From Mesorhizobium sp. M7A.F.Ca.US.006.01.1.1 (lineage in GTDB: Bacteria > Pseudomonadota > Alphaproteobacteria > Rhizobiales > Rhizobiaceae), in contig NZ_RZQL01000045.1 in NCBI RefSeq assembly GCF_003997935.1, positions 1 through 33,028 of the forward strand: DNA of 33,028 nt. Reading direction: 5' to 3'. Positions 8,816 to 17,085 of the stretch are shown here, piece by piece (the first letter of the stretch is position 1; each line of letters opens with the position of its first letter). Under the pieces are notes generated by a model that saw only the letters and a program-made list of their open reading frames with translations, ran no database searches and had not been told where the DNA came from. The translations under genes and the position numbers were made by a program.

Positions 8816-8832
8816 GCTGTTCTAGACCGCCT

Positions 8833-10086
8833 TCAATGCAGGTTCGGTTGGGCGCCCTGGCCCTTTTCGTCGATCATCGCACCAGTCCGGAACCGGTCGA
8901 GGCGGAACCGTGCGGCCTCCTCGTGCGATTCATCGCGGGCCAGAAGATGGGCAAAGACAAAGCCCGAGCCTGGGGTCGCCTTGAAGCCGCCATAGCACCA
9001 GCCGGCGTTGATATAGAGCCCGTCGACCGGCGTCTTGTCGATGATCGGCGAACCGTCCATCGACATGTCCATGATGCCGCCCCACTGGCGCAGCAGGCGC
9101 ACGCGGCCGATCATCGGCATCAGCGCCATGCCGCCCTCGCAGACGTCTTCCATGACAGGCATGTTGCCGCGCTGGGCGTAGGAATTGTAGCCGTCTATAT
9201 CGCCGCCGAAGACCAGCCCGCCCTTGTCGGACTGACTGACGTAGAAATGGCCGGCGCCGAAGGTCATGACACCCGGGATGAGCGGCTTGATCGCCTCGGA
9301 GACGAAGGCCTGCAGCACATGGCTCTCGATCGGCAGGCGCAGGCCAGCCATCGCCGCCACGCGCGACGAACTTCCGGCAACAGCCATGCCGACCTTGCCG
9401 GCGCCGATCTTGCCGCGCGACGTCTCGACACCAGTCACCTTGCCATCGGCATCCCTGACGAAGCCGGTGACTTCGCAATTCTGGATGATGTCGACGCCGA
9501 ATTCGCTCGCCGCATGCGCATAGCCCCAGACAACAGCATCATGACGTGCCGTGCCGCCGCGTCGCTGCAAGAGCCCGCCTTGCACGGGAAAGCGCGCATT
9601 GTCGAAGTTCAGGAACGGTATCATCTTCCTGACCGCGGCGAGGTCGAGCAGTTCGGCGTCGATGCCATTGATGCGCATGGTGTTGCCGCGCCGCGCATAG
9701 GCGTCGCGCTGTGCGTCGGAGTGGTAGAGGTTGATGACGCCGCGCTGGCTGACCATCGCATTGTAGTTGAGATCCTGCTCCATCCGCTCCCACAGCTTCA
9801 TCGACAATTCGTAGAAGCCGGTGTTGCCGGGCAGGCCGTAATTGGAGCGGATGATGGTGGTGTTGCGGCCGGCATTGCCGGAGCCGATCCAGCCTTTTTC
9901 GAGCACGGCGACATTCTTGATGCCGTACTCGCTGGCGAGGAACCAGGCGGTCGCTAGCCCGTGGCCGCCGCCGCCGATGATCACCACGTCGTAGCGATCC
10001 TTCGGCGTGGCGTCACGCCAGGTGCGTTGCCAGTTCTTGTGGCCGGACAGGGCGGCACGAGCGAGCGAGAAGATAGAATATTTCAT
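8833..10086 (-). CDS. mgdA: N-methylglutamate dehydrogenase subunit A (sarcosine oxidase beta family)
   Basis: A 417-residue FAD-dependent amine oxidoreductase of the SoxB family. It has a Rossmann motif GGGGHG (38-43), the second flavin motif GWIGSGNAGRN (65-75), and a C-terminal GWCYGGFKATPGSG stretch. His182 in the RHDAV motif is at about the position where SoxB enzymes attach FMN covalently. Subunit A catalyses oxidation of the N-methyl amine. It is followed by the delta, alpha and gamma homologues in the usual soxBDAG order. It starts 93 nt past the gmaS stop, across a palindromic element, and has only a weak Shine-Dalgarno (GGAATGA). Confidence 0.9.
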   Translation of the reverse strand: MKYSIFSLARAALSGHKNWQRTWRDATPKDRYDVVIIGGGGHGLATAWFLASEYGIKNVAVLEKGWIGSGNAGRNTTIIRSNYGLPGNTGFYELSMKLWERMEQDLNYNAMVSQRGVINLYHSDAQRDAYARRGNTMRINGIDAELLDLAAVRKMIPFLNFDNARFPVQGGLLQRRGGTARHDAVVWGYAHAASEFGVDIIQNCEVTGFVRDADGKVTGVETSRGKIGAGKVGMAVAGSSSRVAAMAGLRLPIESHVLQAFVSEAIKPLIPGVMTFGAGHFYVSQSDKGGLVFGGDIDGYNSYAQRGNMPVMEDVCEGGMALMPMIGRVRLLRQWGGIMDMSMDGSPIIDKTPVDGLYINAGWCYGGFKATPGSGFVFAHLLARDESHEEAARFRLDRFRTGAMIDEKGQGAQPNLH

Positions 10087-10131
10087 CAGTTCATTCCGAG
10101 GTCGCTCGCGTCGCGCTGGATCTTCCTCGAC

Positions 10132-10177
10132 GCATCGGATTCATCCGAAAACCGCTATACACTTTTCGGTCCGATGC
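10132..10177. repeat. Intergenic palindrome between gmaS and mgdA
   Basis: Nested inverted arms GCATCGGA/TCCGATGC (10132-10139, 10170-10177) and CCGAAAA/TTTTCGG (10145-10151, 10163-10169) enclose an 11-nt loop. The element ends 2 nt short of the gmaS stop codon (10179-10181). It resembles a very common Mesorhizobium intergenic palindrome. In RNA it would form a stable hairpin that could tune expression between gmaS and mgdA. It has no U run, so it is not a clear terminator. Confidence 0.75.
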
Positions 10178-10178
10178 T

Positions 10179-11486
10179 CTAGATATCCAGCGTGTGGTCG
10201 CGCTCCCATTGCGTGAAGTGCGAAGCATAGGAATTCCATTCCTGGTGCTTCAGCTTTAGGTAGGCCGACGAGAATTCCTCACCCAGCGCCGCCTTGAGCG
10301 ATTTGTCCTTGTCAAACTCGCGCAAGGCATCGAGCAAATTGAGCGGCAGCTTCGGTGCCCCTTTCACAGTATGGCCGTGCTGGTACATGTCGATGTCGTA
10401 GCGCTTGCCGGGGTCGGCTTTCGAGCGGATACCGTCGAGGCCGGCCGCGATGATGACCGCCTGCAGGAGATAGGGGTTGGCAGCGCCATCCGGCAAGCGC
10501 AGTTCGAAACGGCCGGGGCCGGGGACGCGCACCATGTGGGTGCGGTTGTTGCCGGTCCAGGTCACCGTGTTCGGCGCCCAGGTCGCGCCCGAAATGGTGC
10601 GCGGCGCGTTGATGCGCTTGTAGGAATTGACCGTCGGATTGGTGATGGCGGCAAGGGCGGAGGCATGCTTCATGATGCCGCCGAGGAAATTCCGGCCCTT
10701 GGCCGACAGGCCGAGCTCCATCGCATTGTCGGCGAAGACGTTGGTCTTGCCGGCCTTGTCCCAGACCGAGATATGGGCATGGCAGCCATTGCCGGTCAGG
10801 CCTTGGAAGGGTTTCGGCATGAAAGTCGCGCGCAGGCCATGCTTTTCCGCGATCGACTTGACCATGAACTTGAAGAAGGAGTGCTTGTCGGCGGTCGCCA
10901 GCGCGTCGTCGAAGGCCCAGTTCATCTCGAATTGGCCGTTGGCGTCCTCGTGGTCGTTCTGGTAGGCGCCCCAGCCGAGCGCCAGCATGTGGTCGCAGAT
11001 CTCGGCAATGACGTCGTAGCGCCGCATCACCGCCTGCTGGTCGTAGCAGGGTTTTGAGGCCGTGTCGTATTCGTCGGAAATCGTCTTGCCGTCAGGCGAG
11101 ATCAGGAAGAACTCGGCCTCGACGCCGGTCTTGACATGCATGCCGTCGCTGGCGGCTTCCGCGATCAGCCGCTTCAGCGTGTTGCGCGGCGCCTGGTCGA
11201 CCTCCTTGTCATCCATGATGCAGTTGGCGGCGACCCAGGCGACTTCGGGCTTCCACGGCAGCTGGATCACCGAGTCGGGATCCGGAACCGCCAGCATGTC
11301 GGGATGCGCCGGCGTGAGATCGAGCCAGGTGGCGAAACCGGCAAAGCCGGCGCCGTCCTTCTGCATGTCTGATATCGCCTGCGCCGGCACCAGCTTGGCA
11401 CGCTGACCACTGAACAGGTCAGTGTAGGAAATCATGAAATATTTGACGTTTTTCGCCCTTGCGAATTCTGCAAGATCAGTTGCCAC
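10179..11486 (-). CDS. gmaS: Gamma-glutamylmethylamide synthetase (glutamine synthetase III-like)
   Basis: A 435-residue glutamine synthetase-fold enzyme. Visible motifs are GVEAEFF (121-127), EDANGQFEMN (180-189) and the ATP/glutamate-site NGCHAH (233-238). It uses ATP to join methylamine to glutamate, giving gamma-glutamylmethylamide, in the cytoplasm. The start is GTG at 11486 with GGGGAA about 6 nt upstream. It lies 61 nt after mgsC and before mgdA, between the synthase and dehydrogenase of the N-methylglutamate pathway, which separates it from ordinary nitrogen-assimilating glutamine synthetases. The same family has been named glnT in rhizobia, so either name may appear in databases. Confidence 0.92.
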   Translation of the reverse strand: MATDLAEFARAKNVKYFMISYTDLFSGQRAKLVPAQAISDMQKDGAGFAGFATWLDLTPAHPDMLAVPDPDSVIQLPWKPEVAWVAANCIMDDKEVDQAPRNTLKRLIAEAASDGMHVKTGVEAEFFLISPDGKTISDEYDTASKPCYDQQAVMRRYDVIAEICDHMLALGWGAYQNDHEDANGQFEMNWAFDDALATADKHSFFKFMVKSIAEKHGLRATFMPKPFQGLTGNGCHAHISVWDKAGKTNVFADNAMELGLSAKGRNFLGGIMKHASALAAITNPTVNSYKRINAPRTISGATWAPNTVTWTGNNRTHMVRVPGPGRFELRLPDGAANPYLLQAVIIAAGLDGIRSKADPGKRYDIDMYQHGHTVKGAPKLPLNLLDALREFDKDKSLKAALGEEFSSAYLKLKHQEWNSYASHFTQWERDHTLDI

Positions 11487-11547
11487 GGTAGTTCCCCATT
11501 TTTGTCGATTGTTGTTCCCGAGTATGCGGGTATCGGCCCTTCGTTGA

Positions 11548-12876
11548 TCAGAAGCCGTTCTTCCCCGGTATCCAGTTGGTGCCGGCCAGCGGCACGCCGG
11601 CCATGGCGGCTGCCTCGATCGTCAGCGCGACGAGGTCCTCGGGTTCAAGATTGTGCAGGCTGTTCTTGCCGCAGGCACGGGCGATGGTCTGCGCTTCCAG
11701 CGTCATCACCTTGAGGTAGTTCGCCAGCCGGCGTCCCGCGGCGATCGGGTCGACCCGCTTCATCAATTCCGGATCTTGCGTGGTGATGCCCGCGGGGTCG
11801 CGCCCCTCGTGCCAGTCGTCATAGGCACCGGCCGTGGTGCCGAGCTCGTTATACTCCGCCTCCCAGCGGGGATCGTTGTCGCCGAGCGCGACAAGGGCAG
11901 CCGTGCCGATCGAGACCGCGTCGACGCCGAGCGCCAGCGCCTTGGCGACATCGGCGCCGTTGCGGATGCCACCGGAGACGATCAGCTGCACCTTGCGGTG
12001 CATGCCCAAGTCCTGCAGCGCCTGTACCGCCGGCCTGATGCAGGCAAGCGTCGGCATACCGACATTTTCGATGAACACTTCCTGGGTGGCGGCGGTGCCG
12101 CCCTGCATGCCGTCGACGACAACGACATCGGCGCCGGCCTTCACGGCAAGCGCGGTGTCGTAATAGGGCCGGGCGCCGCCGACCTTGACGTAGATCGGCT
12201 TTTCCCAGTCGGTGATTTCGCGCAGTTCGAGGATCTTGATCTCGAGATCGTCGGGTCCGGTCCAGTCGGGATGGCGCGAGGCCGAGCGCTGATCGATGCC
12301 CTTCGGCAGTGTGCGCATTTCGGCGACACGGTCGGAAATCTTCTGGCCAAGCAGCATGCCGCCGCCACCCGGCTTGGCGCCCTGGCCGACGACGACCTCG
12401 ATCGCATCCGCACGGCGCAGATCGCGCAGGTTCATGCCGTAGCGCGACGGCAGATATTGATAGACCAGCTGCTTTGAATGGCCGCGTTCTTCCTCGGTCA
12501 TGCCGCCGTCGCCCGTCGTGGTCGAGGTGCCCGACAGGGTCGCGCCGCGCCCGAGCGCCTCCTTGGCGGGGCCCGACAGCGAGCCGAAGCTCATGCCGGC
12601 GATGGTGATCGGGATCTTAAGCTCGATCGGCTTCTTCGCATGGCGCGAGCCGAGCACGACTGATGTGTCGCAGCGTTCGCGATAGCCTTCGAGCGGGTAA
12701 CGCGAGATCGAGGCGCCGAGGAACAAGAGGTCGTCGAAATGCGGCAGCTTGCGCTTGGCGCCGGCGCCACGGATATCATAGATGCCGGTCGCCGCGGCAC
12801 GGCGGATCTCGGAAAGCGTATAGTCGTCGAAGGTCGCGGATTTGCGCGGCGTCGTCGGCGGGTTCCTGTAGGTCAT
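11548..12876 (-). CDS. mgsC: N-methylglutamate synthase subunit C (glutamate synthase FMN-domain family)
   Basis: A 442-residue FMN-binding protein homologous to the synthase domain of glutamate synthase (also annotated GlxD-like). It has TIAGMSFGSLSGPAK (91-105), GQGAKPGGGGMLLG (164-177) and the FMN phosphate-binding SGGIRNGADV (301-310). It forms N-methylglutamate from the methylamine-glutamate adduct and an oxo-acid together with MgsA and MgsB. The sequence has only Cys69, Cys279 and Cys402. The segment that reads CPVGI(A/T)TQ in glutamate synthases is DPAGITTQ here (360-367), so the usual 3Fe-4S ligands seem absent. It begins 6 nt after the mgsB stop and leads into gmaS. Confidence 0.9.
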   Translation of the reverse strand: MTYRNPPTTPRKSATFDDYTLSEIRRAAATGIYDIRGAGAKRKLPHFDDLLFLGASISRYPLEGYRERCDTSVVLGSRHAKKPIELKIPITIAGMSFGSLSGPAKEALGRGATLSGTSTTTGDGGMTEEERGHSKQLVYQYLPSRYGMNLRDLRRADAIEVVVGQGAKPGGGGMLLGQKISDRVAEMRTLPKGIDQRSASRHPDWTGPDDLEIKILELREITDWEKPIYVKVGGARPYYDTALAVKAGADVVVVDGMQGGTAATQEVFIENVGMPTLACIRPAVQALQDLGMHRKVQLIVSGGIRNGADVAKALALGVDAVSIGTAALVALGDNDPRWEAEYNELGTTAGAYDDWHEGRDPAGITTQDPELMKRVDPIAAGRRLANYLKVMTLEAQTIARACGKNSLHNLEPEDLVALTIEAAAMAGVPLAGTNWIPGKNGF

Positions 12877-12882
12877 GCTGCC

Positions 12883-13608
12883 TCAATACGCGTCGGCGTT
12901 GTCGATATTGAAATTGTAGAGCGTGCGCGCCGAACCGTAACGCTTGAACTCCGACGGCTTGACGCCGGTGATGCCGGCACGGTCGAGCAGGCCCTGCAGC
13001 AATTCCAGATGCTCGGGCCGCATCTCCTTGGCGATACAGTCGGCACCCAGGCTGTCGACCTTGCCGCGCACGAAGAGACGCGCCTCGTAGATGGAATCGC
13101 CCAGCGCGTCGCCGGCATCGCCCAGCACCACCAGATTGCCCGACTGCGCCATGAAAGCCGACATATGGCCGATATTGCCGTGGACGACGATGTCGATGCC
13201 CTTCATCGAAATGCCGCAGCGCGACGAGGCATTGCCTTCGATGACCAGCAGGCCGCCCTTGCCGGTGGCGCCGGCATACTGGCTGGCGTCGCCTTTGATG
13301 GTGATCGAGCCCGACATCATGTTCTCGGCGACGCCGGGGCCTGCCGAACCATGCACGGTGATGGTGCTGCCGGAATTCATGCCGCCGCAGTAGTAGCCGA
13401 CGCTGCCGCGCACATCGATGGCAACAGGCTGGTCGACGCCGACGGCGACCGAATGGCTGCCTTTCGGGTTCAGCACTTCCCATGCCGTTTCGTTCGAACC
13501 GGGAGCCAGATTGTGCAGCGCCTGGTTGAGCTCGCGCAGCGACAGCTGGTCGAGATCGAAGACCCGAGGGTCGTGTGCCGCGGTCTTGGAAAGCGTGGTT
13601 GCCGGCAT
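12883..13608 (-). CDS. mgsB: N-methylglutamate synthase subunit B (glutamate synthase GXGXG domain)
   Basis: A 241-residue protein made of the right-handed beta-helix GXGXG domain found at the C-terminus of glutamate synthase, here a separate polypeptide (GlxC-like). Repeating glycine-rich turns are visible, such as GSVGYYCGGMNSG, GSAGPGVAENMMSG, GDASQYAGATGKGG and GNIGHMSAFMAQSG. It probably joins the amidotransferase and FMN subunits. The start at MPATTL (13608), 4 nt after the mgsA stop, was preferred over the in-frame upstream start at 13665, which lies inside mgsA. Tight spacing to mgsA and mgsC indicates co-translation. Confidence 0.9.
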   Translation of the reverse strand: MPATTLSKTAAHDPRVFDLDQLSLRELNQALHNLAPGSNETAWEVLNPKGSHSVAVGVDQPVAIDVRGSVGYYCGGMNSGSTITVHGSAGPGVAENMMSGSITIKGDASQYAGATGKGGLLVIEGNASSRCGISMKGIDIVVHGNIGHMSAFMAQSGNLVVLGDAGDALGDSIYEARLFVRGKVDSLGADCIAKEMRPEHLELLQGLLDRAGITGVKPSEFKRYGSARTLYNFNIDNADAY

Positions 13609-13612
13609 GAAT

Positions 13613-14509
13613 TCAATGCTCCCAGAAATAGACGGTTGCGGGCTCGGGTTCCCAGACCCTCGCATTGTCTATGCCGGGCAGTTTGGTCAGCGCGCGATAT
13701 TCCGAGCCAAAGGCGACATACTGGTCGGTTTCGGCCATCACGGCGGGCTTGCAGGCGATCGGGTCGCGCACCACGCCAAAACCGTTCTTGGTGCCGACGA
13801 CGAAGGTGAAGAAGCCGTCGAGGTCGGAGAGCGTGCCTTCCAGCGCTTCGCCGAGATTCTTGCCATGCGCCATCTGCGACGAGAGGTAGGCGGCCGCGAC
13901 CTCGGTGTCGTTCTCGGTCTCGAAGGTCATGCCTTCGCGGATCAGTTCGCGGCGGACATTGTTGTGGTTGGACAGCGAACCATTGTGCACCAGGCACTGG
14001 TCGGCGCCGGTCGAGAACGGATGCGCGCCCATCGTCGTCACCGCCGATTCCGTTGCCATGCGGGTATGGCCGATGCCATGCGTGCCGGTCATCTGGCGGA
14101 CATCGAAGCGATCGACCACGGCCTCGGGCAGGCCGACTTCCTTGTAGATCTCGACCACGTCGCCGGCACCCATGATGCGGATGTCGGGGCGCAGTGCCTG
14201 GATGGTTTCGCGCGCTTCATCGATCTTGGCGGGCGTGGTCCTGACGACGGCATGGGTGGATTTCACCGCGATCGTCACCGGCGAGCCGATGGCCTTGGCG
14301 AGTTCCGCCTCGAGGCCGCGGAAATCGCGGTCGGGCCTGGCCGACTGGATGGTGATCTTGGCCTCATTCTTGGAAGGCGCGCCATAGATGGCGATACCGG
14401 CGCTGTCGGGGCCGCGATCGCTGAGGGAGATCAGCATCTGCGACAGCATCGCACCAAGCTGGGGCTCCAGCGACTTGTCCTTCAAAAACAGTCCGACAAT
14501 TCCACACAT
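13613..14509 (-). CDS. mgsA: N-methylglutamate synthase subunit A (class II amidotransferase)
   Basis: A 298-residue Ntn-type class II glutamine amidotransferase domain (GlxB-like). The start at MCGIVGLF puts the catalytic Cys at position 2, as required after removal of Met, and a GGGAGG Shine-Dalgarno lies 8 nt upstream. DRGPDSAG (31-38) is a further family motif, as is the later HNGSLSNHNN loop. It releases methylamine from gamma-glutamylmethylamide and passes it to MgsC. It is the first gene of the mgsABC-gmaS-mgd run. About 100 nt separate it from the upstream membrane-protein gene, and this gap contains operator-like site C. Confidence 0.92.
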   Translation of the reverse strand: MCGIVGLFLKDKSLEPQLGAMLSQMLISLSDRGPDSAGIAIYGAPSKNEAKITIQSARPDRDFRGLEAELAKAIGSPVTIAVKSTHAVVRTTPAKIDEARETIQALRPDIRIMGAGDVVEIYKEVGLPEAVVDRFDVRQMTGTHGIGHTRMATESAVTTMGAHPFSTGADQCLVHNGSLSNHNNVRRELIREGMTFETENDTEVAAAYLSSQMAHGKNLGEALEGTLSDLDGFFTFVVGTKNGFGVVRDPIACKPAVMAETDQYVAFGSEYRALTKLPGIDNARVWEPEPATVYFWEH

Positions 14510-14588
14510 GTCAGCCTCCCGGTGTTTGTAGCGAAGAGATCGTTTGTAGCTGAGAGATGATGTATCGAATGAGCTGCACAAATTCAAT

Positions 14589-14609
14589 CGTATGAAAAAA
14601 ATATTCCTC
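14589..14609. promoter_or_regulatory. Operator-like site C (mgsA)
   Basis: On the minus strand this reads GAGGAATA, then seven T, then CATACG. It matches the site at 18024-18044 at 17 of 21 positions. It lies 80 nt upstream of the mgsA ATG, just past the stop of the 107-residue membrane protein. A possible -35 (TTGAGT) lies further upstream but I see no convincing -10. mgsA may be transcribed both from here and by read-through. Confidence 0.45.
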
Positions 14610-14612
14610 TAG

Positions 14613-14936
14613 TTACCTATGCGACTCAACACCGCTCTGTCCACTTTCGTTGCCTTGCCGGGCGTTGTGAACCCATTTGGCGGTGCGGATGCGGGCGAGC
14701 TTGTAGGCGTCCAGGATCGACAAGGCATAGATGAGAAAGCCGCCGGCGTGACGGCCGACAAAACTGGCGTCAGGCGGCGCGATCTTGGCCGTCACCCATG
14801 CCAGGATCACCATGAAGAAAAGGAACTGCAGCCCGCGCACCGGTACGCCCAGAATGACATGCCCGCTTGCCGGCAGCACGATTGCGGCGCCGAGAACCAG
14901 ATAGGGGCTGGTGGGTGCAGTGGCGGAACTGGTCAT
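14613..14936 (-). CDS. Small polytopic membrane protein, function unknown
   Basis: A 107-residue protein with hydrophobic stretches at about 12-32, 35-52 and 64-78, then a basic tail with LSILDAYKLARIRTAKW. I do not recognise the family with confidence. Its ATG overlaps the stop of the 229-residue gene upstream (ATGA, 14936-14933), so the two are co-translated. It ends 104 nt before mgsA. Its position between an APC permease operon and the N-methylglutamate synthase genes suggests a membrane role linked to methylamine use, but nothing in the sequence gives an activity. Confidence 0.7.
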   Translation of the reverse strand: MTSSATAPTSPYLVLGAAIVLPASGHVILGVPVRGLQFLFFMVILAWVTAKIAPPDASFVGRHAGGFLIYALSILDAYKLARIRTAKWVHNARQGNESGQSGVESHR

Positions 14937-15622
14937 GCGGCCTGCCGTTCGCTTTTGTTGATCGCGTCGCGAAGCGCCGACACCGACACCAGCAGTCTTT
15001 CGATCAGCGCGGGATCGAGTGTGGCGTCGCCGAATTCGGCTTGCCGGAAGACGCCATAGCGCGCCCGCTCGGCCTCCGCCAGCAGCCAGACGATGCGTAT
15101 ACCCTTGGGGGTGATCAGCAATTCCTTGGCGCGCCCCTGGGAAAAGATCTCGATATGGCTGGCAATGAGGCCTTGCGGAAAGCGCGCCGCCCTGCGGTCG
15201 GTGCGCAGCACCGCCTCGGCGGGAAATCCCGGAGCCTTGGGCAGCGTGTGTTCGAGATGATCGAAATTGGAGAAGGTCGTCGGCGATCCCGGCCGCATCA
15301 TCATGTCGAACGTCGCCGGCACCGCGACCTCTTCGGTGATCGAAACACTAAGCCAGCGCGCCGGCAGTTTCCGCGTCGCCAGCGTATCGACGATGGTGCG
15401 CACCTGGACACGTTTGCTGTTCCAGGATCCTTCCCAGGTGATGACGCCGGCGGTGCCGTCCGAAACATTGGCTGCGTCGGCGATGACTGTGCGGATGCGG
15501 CCCTGCTCGACGGCGAGCGCCATCGATGCCCTGCTGCGGCCGGCACGCGCCTGCCAGGCAAGATGGAGAACGACAGCCAGGACAATGGCCCCGGCCAACA
15601 GTGCTGATGTCACCTCGGACAT
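14933..15622 (-). CDS. Membrane-anchored protein of unknown function
   Basis: A 229-residue protein with one N-terminal hydrophobic helix (about 6-24) followed by a hydrophilic domain of about 200 residues. The topology suggests a single-pass anchor, though I cannot say which side the domain faces. No catalytic motif or known domain is evident, and there are no cysteines. It follows the APC permease with a hairpin in the 45-nt gap and overlaps the next gene by 4 nt. It could be a partner or stabiliser of the permease complex. That is inference from gene order only. Confidence 0.7.
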   Translation of the reverse strand: MSEVTSALLAGAIVLAVVLHLAWQARAGRSRASMALAVEQGRIRTVIADAANVSDGTAGVITWEGSWNSKRVQVRTIVDTLATRKLPARWLSVSITEEVAVPATFDMMMRPGSPTTFSNFDHLEHTLPKAPGFPAEAVLRTDRRAARFPQGLIASHIEIFSQGRAKELLITPKGIRIVWLLAEAERARYGVFRQAEFGDATLDPALIERLLVSVSALRDAINKSERQAA

Positions 15623-15633
15623 TTTCTCATGCC

Positions 15634-15660
15634 AGGCCCGTCCGGGATGCGGACGGGCCT
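15634..15660. promoter_or_regulatory. Intercistronic hairpin after the APC permease
   Basis: A perfect 11-bp stem (AGGCCCGTCCG with CGGACGGGCCT) with a 5-nt loop lies between the permease stop (15668) and the next ATG (15622). On the minus strand it is followed by GGCATGAGAAAA, not by a U run, so it fits an mRNA-stabilising or attenuating element better than a full terminator. The plus strand has no gene ending here. Confidence 0.6.
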
Positions 15661-15667
15661 ACTCCCA

Positions 15668-17071
15668 TCAATAACCCTGCGGCTTTGGCCACGGCATGGT
15701 GAACTGATCGCCGCGCCGCACGAATTTGTAGCGGTAGAAATGGAACCACAGCGAGATCAGGAAATAGAAGGCGACCATGGCAATCAGCTGCGAGCCGAAG
15801 CCGAGGAAGATGGCGAAGAAGGTCACCACGCACAGGCAAAACAGCACGATGGCCGGAATCGGATGGAAGGGGTGCGTGTAGCCGCGCCGGATCGAGCCCA
15901 GCGGCCACTTCTTGCGGAACATGATGATGTTGATGCTCATGAACGTGTATTGCAGCACTCCCGACAGGATCGAGAAGGTGATCGCCTGGTTGAGGTCGGC
16001 GATGAAGGCGAAGGCCAGCGCGATCGGCAGCAGGAACAGGATCGAGCGATAGGGGGTGCGATATTTCGGGTGCACGGCCGAGAACCATGTCGGCAGATAG
16101 CGATCACGGCCGAGCGAGAACCAGGCGCGCGCCGCATCGTTGATGCAGCCATTGGCCGACGCCAGCGCCGCCAGCAGCGTGGCGACGAACAACAGGTTCT
16201 CGAGCAGCGGGCTGCCGGTCAGCTTGCCGGCGTCCCACAGTGGATAGTAGGTGATGCCGAGATATTCCCAAGGCATCAGCGAGGCGCAGACATACCAGGT
16301 CATGGCCGCCGCGATCAAAAGCGTGATCATGCCGGCCATGGTGCCGTAAGGCAGCGAGCGGGCCGGCGAGCGCACTTCTTCGGCGGCCTGTGTGGTGCCT
16401 TCGATGCCGAGATAGTACCAGATGCCGAACTGGAAGGCGGCGATGACGCCGATCCAGCCATAGGGGAGCGCATTTCCGGGCGTGACCAGCTCGTTCAGCT
16501 TCAGCACCGCGCCTTGCGTCCACGGGCTGACCGAGAAGAACAGGATGACGATCGAGATATAGGCGATCGCGGTGATGACGAAGTTGACGTTGAGCGTCAT
16601 CAGCACGCCGCGATAGTTCAGCCACGCCAGCACGACGATGGTCGCGGCGATGAAGGAATTGTGGGTGAGCCCTTCGACCCCCGCCTTGGCGACGATGGTG
16701 TCGCCGAGCAGGATGGCGTCGGAAACCTCGAGCATCGTGTAGGCAAAGACCAGGAACAGCGCGACGTTGAAGGCCATCAGCGGTCCGACGATGTGCTTTG
16801 CCTGCGCATACTGGCCGCCGGCGGCGGCCACGGTCGATGTCACCTCGGAATCGATCATCGCGACCGAGGTGTAAAGCAATCCGACGACCCAGCAGACGAT
16901 CAGCGCGGCAAGTGCGCCACCCTTGTCCGCGGAAAAATTCCAGCCGGTGAATTCGCCGACCAGGACGATGCCGACGCCGAGCGCCCAGACATGGGCTGGT
17001 CCGAGCACGCGCAGGAGTGAAACTCTGTCCCCTTGGGCAGCCGGGGCAGCCGGTTCAAGTGTGATCGTCAT
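15668..17071 (-). CDS. APC-superfamily permease, ethanolamine-permease-like
   Basis: A 467-residue membrane protein with about 12 hydrophobic segments. The N-terminal VWALGVGIVLVGEFTGWN stretch and the EGTTQAAEEVRSPARSLPYG segment are typical of the ethanolamine permease branch of the APC superfamily. Its place directly upstream of mgsA makes a methylamine or small N-methylated substrate plausible, imported across the inner membrane. It starts 15 nt after a 53-residue membrane protein gene, and two further small membrane proteins lie upstream. APC permeases usually work without such partners, so this grouping is unusual. I cannot assign the substrate. Confidence 0.87.
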   Translation of the reverse strand: MTITLEPAAPAAQGDRVSLLRVLGPAHVWALGVGIVLVGEFTGWNFSADKGGALAALIVCWVVGLLYTSVAMIDSEVTSTVAAAGGQYAQAKHIVGPLMAFNVALFLVFAYTMLEVSDAILLGDTIVAKAGVEGLTHNSFIAATIVVLAWLNYRGVLMTLNVNFVITAIAYISIVILFFSVSPWTQGAVLKLNELVTPGNALPYGWIGVIAAFQFGIWYYLGIEGTTQAAEEVRSPARSLPYGTMAGMITLLIAAAMTWYVCASLMPWEYLGITYYPLWDAGKLTGSPLLENLLFVATLLAALASANGCINDAARAWFSLGRDRYLPTWFSAVHPKYRTPYRSILFLLPIALAFAFIADLNQAITFSILSGVLQYTFMSINIIMFRKKWPLGSIRRGYTHPFHPIPAIVLFCLCVVTFFAIFLGFGSQLIAMVAFYFLISLWFHFYRYKFVRRGDQFTMPWPKPQGY

Positions 17072-17085
17072 TGTTCAATCCTCAC

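Noticed and set aside
4940..10086. Sarcosine oxidase soxBDAG
   Set aside because: Subunit order fits, but none of the usual one-carbon partner genes (glyA, purU, folD) is adjacent while gmaS and mgsABC are. Activity on sarcosine as well cannot be excluded.
10179..14509. Reading the genes as glxBCD plus glnT of general nitrogen metabolism
   Set aside because: The families are the same, but the adjoining mgd, dmm, tdm and tmm genes make the N-methylglutamate pathway the better explanation.
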